Shown here piece by piece: positions 1-7,189 of a DNA stretch of 8,746 bases (position 1 is the stretch's first letter; each line of letters begins with the position of its first letter). The notes beneath the pieces were generated by a model. The model was not told where the DNA came from, did not search any database, and saw nothing but the letters and a program-made list of their open reading frames with translations. Origin of the DNA: AB-629-J13 sp964496365. GTDB taxonomy: Bacteria; Fidelibacterota; Marinisomatia; Marinisomatales; AB-629-J13. The stretch is taken from NCBI GenBank assembly GCA_964496365.1, contig CAZBZK010000064.1:1-8746 (forward strand), in the 5' to 3' direction. A program made the position numbers and the translations under genes.

Positions 1-1161
1 CCCCACTATTCAATTTATGAATGGGAAGGACGCAAACTCCCAATTCTTTTTCAAAAAACGGATGTCCATCCCATTATTTCAAAATCACAAAATAATAGAA
101 TCACGATAAAAGGTGATATATTAATGAGTGCTTTTTATTTTCTGTCCTGTTGGCAGGAATACGTCAGCAATGAATCGGATTCAATGGGAAGATTTCCATT
201 TGAAAAAAGTTTATTATTTAAATTAAAATTAATTCAAACTCCAATTGTGAATTATTATTTTGATATACTTGTCAAAGCGATTGAGAATATTTCTGAAGTG
301 GAGGTTTCCATAAATCCAAAACATAGTGATGGCTTGAAAATTGGAATCACACATGATATTGATCATTGCCAAACCGGTTCATGGCAGGATGGCTACCGAC
401 AATTCATGGCTGGTGAATGGTGGAATGGAATAAAAAAGTGGTGCCAACGGTTATACAAAAAGGATTTATGGTTTAATTTTGACCACCTATTAAAAATTGA
501 AAACGATTTAGGTGTAACTTCATCCTATTACTTTATTACAAAACAAAATCGGAAAAACGGGTATCCGAATGCGGATTATAATTTCAAGTCGACACAAATT
601 CAAACAGTTATGAATTCCATTCAAGCATCCGGACATGAAGTCGGTATTCATGGCAGCATCGGTACCGGAATTGAAAAAACCGCACTGAATCAAGAAATAT
701 CTGAATTTGATCACCCGGTAAAAGGCGGACGGTTTCATTACCTAATGATGAGAATTCCCCAATCATTTACCATTTTAGAAAGTTCTGGATTGGCTTATGA
801 TACGTCCGTTGGCTTTGCCGAACATATTGGATTTAGAAATGGATTTTGTTTCCCTTATTATCCTTATGATTTTAAACATGAGAAACCATATTCTTTCTTG
901 GAATTTCCCTTTCAAATGATGGATAAAACACTCATACAGCCATATTATATGGGATTAAAACCTGAAGACGCTATCCAATCTGTAAAAATTTTAATGGATG
1001 AAATAAGAAAATTTTCTGGATATTTCATTTTCATTTGGCATAATAACACCATTATGGGATTTAAATACAAACAGTGGGAAGCTGTATTCATCAACACCAT
1101 TAAATATGGTTTGGATATTCAGGCCAATTTTCAACCCATTTCATCTTTTGCAATTAGGTAG
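1..1161 (+). CDS. Polysaccharide deacetylase family protein, 5'-truncated by the window edge
   Basis: This is probably a metal-dependent (NodB/CE4-type) carbohydrate deacetylase that removes acetyl groups from a surface glycan or its precursor. Counting residues from the first base of the window, the first metal-binding motif THDIDH is at 117-122, HEVGIH at 212-217, a family-typical GRFHYL at 243-248 and the closing IWHNN motif at 345-349. The frame has no stop from base 1, and the residues before the ATG at 124 (GRKLPILF, then KGDIL) continue into SAFYFLSCWQEY. That pattern matches the N-terminal extension (I believe Pfam DUF7033) found before the deacetylase domain in FCB bacteria. The true start therefore lies outside the window and ATG 124 is internal; 386 residues are visible. 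No signal peptide can be judged. It stops 15 bases before the flippase gene, suggesting one operon. The family is clear; the substrate is unknown. Confidence 0.85.
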   Translation, partial: PHYSIYEWEGRKLPILFQKTDVHPIISKSQNNRITIKGDILMSAFYFLSCWQEYVSNESDSMGRFPFEKSLLFKLKLIQTPIVNYYFDILVKAIENISEVEVSINPKHSDGLKIGITHDIDHCQTGSWQDGYRQFMAGEWWNGIKKWCQRLYKKDLWFNFDHLLKIENDLGVTSSYYFITKQNRKNGYPNADYNFKSTQIQTVMNSIQASGHEVGIHGSIGTGIEKTALNQEISEFDHPVKGGRFHYLMMRIPQSFTILESSGLAYDTSVGFAEHIGFRNGFCFPYYPYDFKHEKPYSFLEFPFQMMDKTLIQPYYMGLKPEDAIQSVKILMDEIRKFSGYFIFIWHNNTIMGFKYKQWEAVFINTIKYGLDIQANFQPISSFAIR

Positions 1162-1176
1162 ATTTTACTTTTTAAC

Positions 1177-2439
1177 ATGAATCGAAGTAAATTGTTTAAT
1201 CTGTCAAATTTTACACTCAATGTATTAAAACTTTCTACCAGTACCATGATTGCTGGTGGAATAACCATGTTAACTTTGCCCATTATTACTCAAATATTTT
1301 CTGTTTCAGATTTAGGAAAATATCAAATGCTTTTATCCATTATCATGATATTTGGTGTGGTTGCATCCTTGAAATTTGAAACGGCTATGGTACTTCCAAA
1401 GGATAATGAAATGTCCGGTTTATTATTTCAATTGTCTATATTTGTCCTGATATTATTTACGGTCACAATTGCATTTATTAATTACTTTTTTTATGAAACC
1501 TTAATGGAAAGCTTTAATGGTAAAGTTCTTTCCAAAATATCAATGTTAATCCCAATTGGTATCTTTTTTTATGGATTATTGGAAATCATAAAATATGGAT
1601 TGATAAGAATGAAAAAATTTAATGATTATGCAAAAGTCCAATTATATAAAGTTGTCATTACTCAATCTTCAGCCATTGGTGTGGGTTTGTTTTACCCACA
1701 TTTTATTTCCCTGTTCGGAAGTTACCTAATTGGTTTCATCATCGTTTCCATTTTATTTTTTAAGAAATCGTTTCACAGTGTTACACATCTCACTGCAAAA
1801 TCAATAAAGTATCTTGTGGTTCAATATAAAAAGTTTCCAATTATTAATTCATCCATGGTATTTATTAACACGTTATCCAACGAGTTACCTGTATTTTTTC
1901 TGGGGAAATTTTTCTCCCTGGAGATGGTCGGATTCTATATGTTGGCAAATAAGATGGCAGTACTTCCAATGAATTTACTCGGAACTTCTGTCACAAAAGT
2001 ATATTTACAAAAGGCGTCAGATTCTTACAATCATTCACCAAGACAATTAAGTGTGGTGTATAAAAAAACGGTTAAAAGATTGGTAACCATTGGATTTATT
2101 CCATTTTTATGTTTAGGAATATTCGCACCAATTATGACCAAATTTATATTTGGTTCAGAGTGGTATTTTTCCGGCGTAATCATGCAGATTTTAGCTCTGA
2201 GTATGTTTCTACGGTTTACAACCTCTCCAATCAGTTCAACATTCACCATATTAAACAAACAGGAAATTGCCCTATTCCTCACCATAATCTCTCTAATACT
2301 ACGATTTGGTGCCATGTACATGTTTCGTAATAATATTGAATCTGTCATGTGGGCACTAACAGCTTCGACTGGGTTATATTATTTGGTTTATAATTTTATT
2401 ATTTATAAACTGATTCTAAAAATGTCAAAGCATAATTAA
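1177..2439 (+). CDS. Wzx-like polysaccharide flippase (MOP/MVF superfamily)
   Basis: This is an inner-membrane transporter, probably moving lipid-linked oligosaccharide units from the cytoplasmic to the periplasmic face. Its 420 residues match the usual length. About 12 hydrophobic segments can be picked out, for example near 20-40, 47-65, 82-105, 120-140, 160-180, 181-195, 224-242, 302-325, 333-348, 363-382 and 388-412. The KFETAMVLPKD stretch at 66-76 and the FPIINSSMVFINTLSNELP region at 220-238 are typical of O-antigen flippases of the Polysacc_synt group. No Shine-Dalgarno sequence precedes the ATG, but no alternative start lies upstream within the short gap. Its place between a deacetylase and sugar-modifying enzymes supports a role in surface polysaccharide export. 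Flippases diverge fast, so the exact substrate (O-antigen, capsule or exopolysaccharide) cannot be read from sequence. Confidence 0.87.
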   Translation: MNRSKLFNLSNFTLNVLKLSTSTMIAGGITMLTLPIITQIFSVSDLGKYQMLLSIIMIFGVVASLKFETAMVLPKDNEMSGLLFQLSIFVLILFTVTIAFINYFFYETLMESFNGKVLSKISMLIPIGIFFYGLLEIIKYGLIRMKKFNDYAKVQLYKVVITQSSAIGVGLFYPHFISLFGSYLIGFIIVSILFFKKSFHSVTHLTAKSIKYLVVQYKKFPIINSSMVFINTLSNELPVFFLGKFFSLEMVGFYMLANKMAVLPMNLLGTSVTKVYLQKASDSYNHSPRQLSVVYKKTVKRLVTIGFIPFLCLGIFAPIMTKFIFGSEWYFSGVIMQILALSMFLRFTTSPISSTFTILNKQEIALFLTIISLILRFGAMYMFRNNIESVMWALTASTGLYYLVYNFIIYKLILKMSKHN

Positions 2440-2478
2440 ATTTCTGAATGAAATTTAAAAGCATAGGTTAACCCTTTC

Positions 2479-3135
2479 ATGAATGATACCATTAATAAGA
2501 TTGAATTTGAGAATAATGTATATCAGTATAGTGCTGAATGGACAAAACAACTTGAGACGCAAGATCACTGGATATTCTATTGGTATCAACAAAAAATAAT
2601 GGAGGATTTCGTAAAACAAAACCAGTCGGAAACTATGGTTGAATTAGGTGTTGGGAGCGGATTCACAGCAAACTATTGTCGAAGTAAGGGATTTAAGGTA
2701 ACTACATTGGATATAGATGCGGAAAAAAAACCAGATATTTTGGCCAATGTAGTTCAATACAAATTTGAAGAAAAATATGACCATTTATTGGCATTCGAAA
2801 TTTTAGAACACATTCCCTACAAAGAAGCTCAAAAAATTTTAACATTAATTCCGTCCTTTATTAATAAATATGCATTTATTTCCTTACCGAGAAATGAAAG
2901 AACATTATTAGATTTTAATTTAAAACTACCTCTATTGAAAAAAATTAATCTCAGATGGAAAATTCGTGCCAGACATATATTTACTGAAACGCATTTTTGG
3001 GAAATGGATTATAAAGATTATAAAATGAATAAGATTGAACAGACTTTTATTGATTCAGGATTAAAAATAAGAAGAAAACTGAAAAACAAATATATCTACT
3101 TTTATGCACTGGAAGTGTGTAATCATAATTCCTAA
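2479..3135 (+). CDS. Class I SAM-dependent methyltransferase
   Basis: This is a Rossmann-fold methyltransferase of 218 residues. Motif I, VELGVGSGF, is at 54-62; the acidic end of beta-2, LDIDAE, at 77-82 should hold the SAM ribose; and FEILEHIP at 106-113 is the motif IV region typical of the Methyltransf_11/23 group. The C-terminal part (about 150-218) is rich in Lys and aromatic residues and probably shapes the acceptor site. It sits 39 bases after the flippase gene and 18 before the acyltransferase gene. A role in O- or N-methylating a sugar, or in capping a glycan chain, is inferred from that position alone; small-molecule or quinone methyltransferases share the fold. The ribosome-binding signal before ATG 2479 is weak (AGGT, 10 bases upstream). 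Confidence 0.85.
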   Translation: MNDTINKIEFENNVYQYSAEWTKQLETQDHWIFYWYQQKIMEDFVKQNQSETMVELGVGSGFTANYCRSKGFKVTTLDIDAEKKPDILANVVQYKFEEKYDHLLAFEILEHIPYKEAQKILTLIPSFINKYAFISLPRNERTLLDFNLKLPLLKKINLRWKIRARHIFTETHFWEMDYKDYKMNKIEQTFIDSGLKIRRKLKNKYIYFYALEVCNHNS

Positions 3136-3142
3136 AATATTT

Positions 3143-3147
3143 GGGAG
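3143..3147 (+). promoter_or_regulatory. Ribosome binding site of the hexapeptide acyltransferase gene
   Basis: GGGAG lies 6 bases before ATG 3154 and supports that start. It is one of the few clear Shine-Dalgarno sequences in the window. Confidence 0.6.
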
Positions 3148-3153
3148 AAAAAA

Positions 3154-3639
3154 ATGAAATCGAATAGAAAAAATATAGGAAAAAATGTTTCTATCCATCC
3201 ACTAGCATATGTGGAGGAGGGTGTCATTATTGGGGATAATACTAAGATTGGTCCGTTCTGTATTGTTAGAACCGGAGCTGAAATAGGAAGTAATTGTAAT
3301 TTTACTGCTTATTGTGAAATCAGAGAGAATGTTAAAATTGGTCATGAAACCTCATTTGGAAGTCGGTGTACAATTTCTGCAAACGCACACATCGGTTCTA
3401 AGGTGATCATTAAATATGGATTTGTGCTAACCGACACACCAAATCTAAAAGAAGATGATGTAAAAATCGTCAAAGGAATTGATGATGGGACATTAATTGG
3501 TGCAAACGTAACGCTTATGCCGGGATTTAGTATTGGTAAAAATTGCATCATAGGTGCCTGTTCACAAGTGAGAAACCATATAAGTGATAACGAAATATGG
3601 TATGGAAATCCTGCGAAGTATTTTAAAAAAAACGAATAG
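3154..3639 (+). CDS. Left-handed beta-helix (hexapeptide-repeat) acyltransferase
   Basis: This is a 161-residue trimeric-type acyltransferase, probably transferring an acetyl group from acetyl-CoA to a sugar or nucleotide-sugar. Imperfect hexapeptide repeats of the [IV]-G-x-x-x-x type run from about residue 8 to 85 (for example VIIGDNTKIG at 24-33, AEIGSNC, VKIGHETSFG). A loop follows at about 92-110, and the helix resumes with LIGANVTLMPG at 114-124 and SIGKNCIIGA at 126-135. The ending IWYGNPAKYFK is the common close of this fold, where GNPA lies near the CoA site. It resembles sugar acetyltransferases of polysaccharide loci, but the acceptor cannot be identified. His64 and His79 are candidate catalytic bases. 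It lies 18 bases after the methyltransferase gene and probably shares its transcript. The start is supported by GGGAG. Confidence 0.88.
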   Translation: MKSNRKNIGKNVSIHPLAYVEEGVIIGDNTKIGPFCIVRTGAEIGSNCNFTAYCEIRENVKIGHETSFGSRCTISANAHIGSKVIIKYGFVLTDTPNLKEDDVKIVKGIDDGTLIGANVTLMPGFSIGKNCIIGACSQVRNHISDNEIWYGNPAKYFKKNE

Positions 3640-3718
3640 AATTAATCTATATGTTCATCGACTATGGAACAGTCCTGGTATCTGGGACTATAACATTTCT
3701 TAAAATTTTTTAACGACT

Positions 3719-4888
3719 TTGGATACATTCATAAATAAATTACAAAGATCTTATCAACCCGGTGATGAAATTCAAATAAACAATTTATACAAATTGATTA
3801 CCGGTAGAAAAAGGAGCAATGAGGAGTATGTTTGGGAATGGATAAATACATGGGATGGGATGGGAGAAATTTGGCTTTATTTTGATAAAAATCGTAAACC
3901 AAACGATCAACTTATTGCACAATATAGTTTGATCCCAACCCCTTTAAGTATTTTTGGGGAAACTTATATATCCGGAAAAACCGAAAACTGCATGAGTCAT
4001 CCGGATATCAGAGGACATGGACTTTATTTCCCTCATGAATCAAAATATTTTAATGAAACCAAAAAACGATTCAAAGTATTTTTCACAACTACAGGTCACG
4101 TTGCAAAAGGTGCACCGGGAAAAATCAGGCAAAAACTAGGATACCGTGCCTTTGATGATTGGGTCTCCTACCGTGTTTTTTGTCGTAACCAAAATTTCTC
4201 TATTGATTTCAACTCTTTGTTTCCTTCGATTCTTACTAAGAATTCAATAATTAAAAAAATGTGTGAATTGATTTTTTCCGCTTTTTTGAGAATATTACCT
4301 CGACAAAATATCTCAAACACGAATGGTTGTTTTAAAATATATGATGATTCCAACATTCCTTTAAAATTGGTGGAGAATTTATGGAACCAAAATAAAACAA
4401 GTTACGGAATCACCGTGGATCGGTCTGAATCATATCTCAAATGGAGATTAGTGGAAAATCCTTATCACAATCATATGTATGTGTGTTATTTTGAAAAAGG
4501 GAAATTGATCGGGTATGCAGTGATGGTTGCGGAGCAAAATAGTTATTTAATAATAGATTTATTTGCAAACAAAAATCAACCAATTGTATTGAAGAAGATT
4601 TTAATCACAATCAAACACCTAGCATCCAAAAACGGAATTTTTCAGGTAAAATGTAATACATTAAAACGAAATAAATGTTTAGCCAGAATCTTGAAATCTG
4701 CAGGATTCTTTAATCCTAAAGAAATATTAAATAAGTTCATTATGAAGAAATCCAAAAAGCCCAGTCAGTTTTTTGTTTATATTTCAAAAGAAATTAATAT
4801 AAAAGGGAATCCTTGGAACCATAATCATTGGTACGTAACTGATTTGTTAAAAGAAGGAAGACCCTACACAGAAAGAAGGAATTCTTAG
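3719..4888 (+). CDS. Large two-part GNAT-like N-acetyltransferase of a polysaccharide locus
   Basis: This 389-residue protein has two regions resembling GNAT folds. The first (about 10-155) begins with YQPGDEIQINNLY, contains LIAQYSLIPTPLSI at 66-79, and has the CoA-loop motif HPDIRGHGLY at 94-103. It ends with KIRQKLGYRAFDDWVSYRV, the usual end of such a domain. The second (about 202-356) has RSESYLKWRLVENP at 235-248, then KGKLIGYAVMV at 260-270 and a C-terminal KSAGFF. This layout recalls GNAT proteins (Acetyltransf_9-like) in FCB surface-glycan clusters. A natural role is acylating an amino sugar or peptide-linked sugar, but this is inferred from context. The start is TTG 3719: an in-frame stop lies at 3701-3703, there is no ATG between, and the first internal Met is residue 47. 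No Shine-Dalgarno sequence is visible. The 79-base gap upstream is longer than those between the preceding genes. Confidence 0.72.
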   Translation: MDTFINKLQRSYQPGDEIQINNLYKLITGRKRSNEEYVWEWINTWDGMGEIWLYFDKNRKPNDQLIAQYSLIPTPLSIFGETYISGKTENCMSHPDIRGHGLYFPHESKYFNETKKRFKVFFTTTGHVAKGAPGKIRQKLGYRAFDDWVSYRVFCRNQNFSIDFNSLFPSILTKNSIIKKMCELIFSAFLRILPRQNISNTNGCFKIYDDSNIPLKLVENLWNQNKTSYGITVDRSESYLKWRLVENPYHNHMYVCYFEKGKLIGYAVMVAEQNSYLIIDLFANKNQPIVLKKILITIKHLASKNGIFQVKCNTLKRNKCLARILKSAGFFNPKEILNKFIMKKSKKPSQFFVYISKEINIKGNPWNHNHWYVTDLLKEGRPYTERRNS

Positions 4889-5026
4889 GTTTGTTTTTGT
4901 TAAATCAAGACATGGAATCGTATTTAAGATTCTTTAGAATATCAATGTGGCCAAATTCAATCTGTGGAAATGTCCAAAATGATGCGGAGTCCAATATCAA
5001 TAAATCCAACTAATTAGCAATCTAAA

Positions 5027-6229
5027 TTGTCTTACAATAATCAATCTACCAATATCAAAGCAGGATTGTTCCTACTGGGAATTATTCTATTTTCCTGTAT
5101 TTTAATTTATTCTCATTGGATGGTTGACCACCTTAGGAATGAAAATCGAAAGATAGTTCAAATTTATGCTGAGATTATTGCAGAAGCTGTGATGAGTGAT
5201 TCGGATGAAAATTTAGATTTTATTTTTGATAAAATTATTACCCAAATCCAATTTCCAATTATTCATTCAGATAAAAATGGTATCCCCCAATCATGGAAAA
5301 ACGTACCGGTTAATTGGAAAAATAAAACGGATATCAAACAGAATCAAGATATTATGGACCAATTTAATCCACCTATAGAGTTGGTTTATACGATTCCGAA
5401 TTCCAATATAAAACAAAACCTTGGATTTTTACATTTTGGGGATTCCATCCTCATAAACCGATTGCAATGGATGCCTTATATTGAAATTGCAGGCATTTGT
5501 CTGTTCATTTTTTTGGGAGTTCTTGGATTTGCCTATATTAGAAAAACTGAAATGAACAATATCTGGACTGGGATGGCAAAAGAAACTGCTCACCAATTAG
5601 GAACTCCGGTTTCGGCATTAATTGGATGGATTGAACGATTAAAAACCCATCCAAAAACTTTGAAAGACATTATTCCAGAAATTGAATCCGATATTAATCG
5701 GTTGGAACAGGTTGGAAATCGATTCGGTAAAATTGGTTCGTTGCCTGTTTTAAATCAGGTGGAAATTCATAAAATGATTCGCATGGTTGTTCATTATTTA
5801 AACCGAAGATTACCATCTAAAACCATGAACATTCTCATAGAAAATTCTCCAAAAGAAGAATTTACAATTCGAGCAAATCAGGCTTTATTATCTTGGGCAA
5901 TTGAAAATATCATTAAAAACGGATTGGACTCAATTCAGTCGAATACTGGACGAGTAAAAATTAGAATAACTCAAAATTCAGATCGTTTATTTATTCGAAT
6001 AATGGATAATGGGTCTGGTATTCCACGACGCCATTGGAAACGTATTTTTCAACCTGGATTCACAACTAAAAAACACGGTTGGGGGTTTGGTTTATCTCTT
6101 AGTAAACGTGTGATTTCTGAATTGCATAATGGAAATATTTATGTTTTAAATTCAGATAAACAAAATGGGACAACGGTGGAAATTCAACTTCCGGGTTTCC
6201 TATCAACTGATAACTCGGAAATAAATTGA
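5027..6229 (+). CDS. Two-transmembrane sensor histidine kinase, orphan
   Basis: This is a 400-residue inner-membrane sensor kinase. Transmembrane segments lie near 12-30 and 151-170 and enclose an extracytoplasmic sensor region of about 120 residues (31-150). The cytoplasmic part begins with the H-box GMAKETAHQLGTP at 182-194, phospho-acceptor His189. ATP-binding boxes follow: the N-box around ENIIKNG (Asn298), G1 DNGSGIP at 327-333, the F-box FQPGFTTKK at 341-349 and G2 GWGFGLSLS at 351-359. All needed catalytic elements appear intact. Gln follows His189 where many kinases have Glu or Asp. The AKETAHQLGTP form is one I associate with FCB bacteria. No response regulator is visible on either side. 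TTG 5027 is chosen because an in-frame TAG lies at 5015-5017 and the next Met is residue 32, which would destroy the first membrane segment. The signal sensed is unknown. Confidence 0.88.
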   Translation: MSYNNQSTNIKAGLFLLGIILFSCILIYSHWMVDHLRNENRKIVQIYAEIIAEAVMSDSDENLDFIFDKIITQIQFPIIHSDKNGIPQSWKNVPVNWKNKTDIKQNQDIMDQFNPPIELVYTIPNSNIKQNLGFLHFGDSILINRLQWMPYIEIAGICLFIFLGVLGFAYIRKTEMNNIWTGMAKETAHQLGTPVSALIGWIERLKTHPKTLKDIIPEIESDINRLEQVGNRFGKIGSLPVLNQVEIHKMIRMVVHYLNRRLPSKTMNILIENSPKEEFTIRANQALLSWAIENIIKNGLDSIQSNTGRVKIRITQNSDRLFIRIMDNGSGIPRRHWKRIFQPGFTTKKHGWGFGLSLSKRVISELHNGNIYVLNSDKQNGTTVEIQLPGFLSTDNSEIN

Positions 6230-6328
6230 TTGTTCTGTAAATGATTCTGAAATCAAGATATCCCTTTTTATATTATCTATATTAAACTCTAAGTTGATGT
6301 AAAATTTGCAGACAACAAAACAACAGAA

Positions 6329-6760
6329 TTAGAAATCATCTGTTTTAATAGATTTGCGCAAATTTTTTACTTCACTCCGTTTTTTCTTTTTTGATATCCG
6401 TCTTTCATTGGATGCCTTAGTGGGCAATGTTTTAATTCTATTTTTTGTTTTTTTTGAAGTTTCTTTAACTAAAGCCATAAATTTATTTATTACTTCCTGT
6501 TTATTTCTGTGTTGACTTTTGAATGCTATTGATTCAATTAATAATTCTCCATTTCGGTTAATTTTATTGCGATGATTAACCATTAGATTAGTTTTTGTAT
6601 TTTCAGAGATAGATGGTGATTCCACGACGTTAAATCGTAATCGAACACCGGTTTCTACTTTGTTAACATGCTGACCGCCGGGACCAGATGAACGAAAAAA
6701 ATCAAATTTTAATTCTGATAGTGGAATGATTATTTGTTTACTGATTGAAATAACACTCAT
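6329..6760 (-). CDS. arfB: Alternative ribosome-rescue factor B (peptidyl-tRNA hydrolase, ArfB/YaeJ)
   Basis: ArfB releases nascent chains from ribosomes stalled at the end of broken mRNAs by hydrolysing peptidyl-tRNA. Its class-I release-factor catalytic domain carries the motif SSGPGGQHVNKVET at 24-37, with GGQ at 28-30. The C-terminal tail from about residue 100 is strongly basic (KKTKNRIK at 103-110, then ERRISKKKKR at 119-128). It matches the ArfB/ICT1 tail that enters the empty mRNA channel, and separates it from true release factors, which are far longer and have an anticodon-mimicking domain. The length of 143 residues is normal. No Shine-Dalgarno sequence precedes the ATG at 6760. 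It is the only minus-strand gene: convergent with the kinase gene (99 bases between stops) and divergent from yajC (83 bases between starts), so it probably has its own promoter. Confidence 0.93.
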   Translation of the reverse strand: MSVISISKQIIIPLSELKFDFFRSSGPGGQHVNKVETGVRLRFNVVESPSISENTKTNLMVNHRNKINRNGELLIESIAFKSQHRNKQEVINKFMALVKETSKKTKNRIKTLPTKASNERRISKKKKRSEVKNLRKSIKTDDF

Positions 6761-6843
6761 TTTAATTCTAAATCATTGATAGTACACCTTGTGAAAGGAA
6801 TTAAGACTGTCTAATTTCTCGCTCAAAATTTAAGGAGACAATT
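6761..6843. promoter_or_regulatory. Divergent intergenic region arfB / yajC, presumed to hold both promoters
   Basis: These 83 bases separate the divergent starts of arfB and yajC, so both promoters should lie here. On the minus strand, TTCACA (6790-6795) and TAGAAT (6765-6770) each match sigma-70 boxes at five of six positions, but the 19-base spacer is long and the -10 box ends only four bases before the arfB ATG, implying a nearly leaderless mRNA. On the plus strand, TTGTGA (6789-6794) and TAATTT (6812-6817) are 17 bases apart but match poorly. The region is secure by arrangement; the boxes are guesses. Confidence 0.3.
6832..6837 (+). promoter_or_regulatory. Ribosome binding site that fixes the TTG start of yajC
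   Basis: AAGGAG lies 6 bases before TTG 6844, an ideal distance. The next in-frame ATG (6862) is 24 bases away, too far. This shows that TTG starts are really used in this genome. Confidence 0.8.
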
Positions 6844-7188
6844 TTGGAAATCATACATGCAATGGCAGGAAGTGAGACTGGGCAAGGTGGCGGGTTAGCC
6901 GCTATGTTGCCTTTTGTGGTAATTATGTTTATTATTTACTTTCTGATGATAAGACCTAACACAAAAAAACAAAAAGAAAAACAACAGATGATTCAATCTC
7001 TAAAAAAAGGAGACAAAGTCATTACGATTGGAGGTATTCACGGAACCATCTCGGCCGTAAAACAAAAAGGCGCAATACTGGTGCTAAACGTAGGTAAAAA
7101 TTTGAATATTGAAATCAATCGGTCATCCATAGCTGGTTTATCAGGAAAAACGAGTGACGATGATACATTGGCAGGACAACAAAAATAA
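6844..7188 (+). CDS. yajC: Sec translocon accessory subunit YajC
   Basis: YajC is a small single-span inner-membrane protein that associates with SecDF and the SecYEG translocon. This 114-residue copy has the standard order: a short N-terminus with a Gly-rich GQGGG at 13-17, one membrane segment at about 20-40 (LPFVVIMFIIYFLMIRP), a Lys/Gln-rich stretch (KKQKEKQQ), then the conserved LKKGDKVITIGGIHGTI at 53-69 and a small beta-rich cytoplasmic domain. The tail after about residue 100 is acidic and variable, as usual. The start is TTG, fixed by AAGGAG 6 bases upstream. The def ATG follows one base after its stop, so the two are almost certainly cotranscribed and perhaps translationally coupled. 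secD and secF, common neighbours of yajC, are not next to it here. Confidence 0.93.
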   Translation: MEIIHAMAGSETGQGGGLAAMLPFVVIMFIIYFLMIRPNTKKQKEKQQMIQSLKKGDKVITIGGIHGTISAVKQKGAILVLNVGKNLNIEINRSSIAGLSGKTSDDDTLAGQQK

Positions 7189-7189
7189 C

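Noticed and set aside
2031..2348. A 105-codon minus-strand frame inside the flippase gene, and similar frames inside other genes
   Set aside because: These lie wholly within well-supported genes, resemble no family I know and lack ribosome binding sites; they are shadow frames.
3671..3689. Inverted repeat AGTCC ... GGACT with a 9-base loop, a possible terminator or regulatory hairpin
   Set aside because: The stem is only five pairs and no T-run follows directly, so it is too weak to call.
3651..3713. A 20-codon frame (MFIDYGTVLV...) in the gap before the GNAT-like gene, ending five bases before its TTG
   Set aside because: There is no Shine-Dalgarno sequence and no recognisable product; a frame of this size is expected by chance.
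6230..6328. A bidirectional terminator between the convergent kinase and arfB genes
   Set aside because: A terminator is expected here, but I found no convincing stem-loop; the CAACA-rich stretch at 6310-6325 is a direct, not inverted, repetition.
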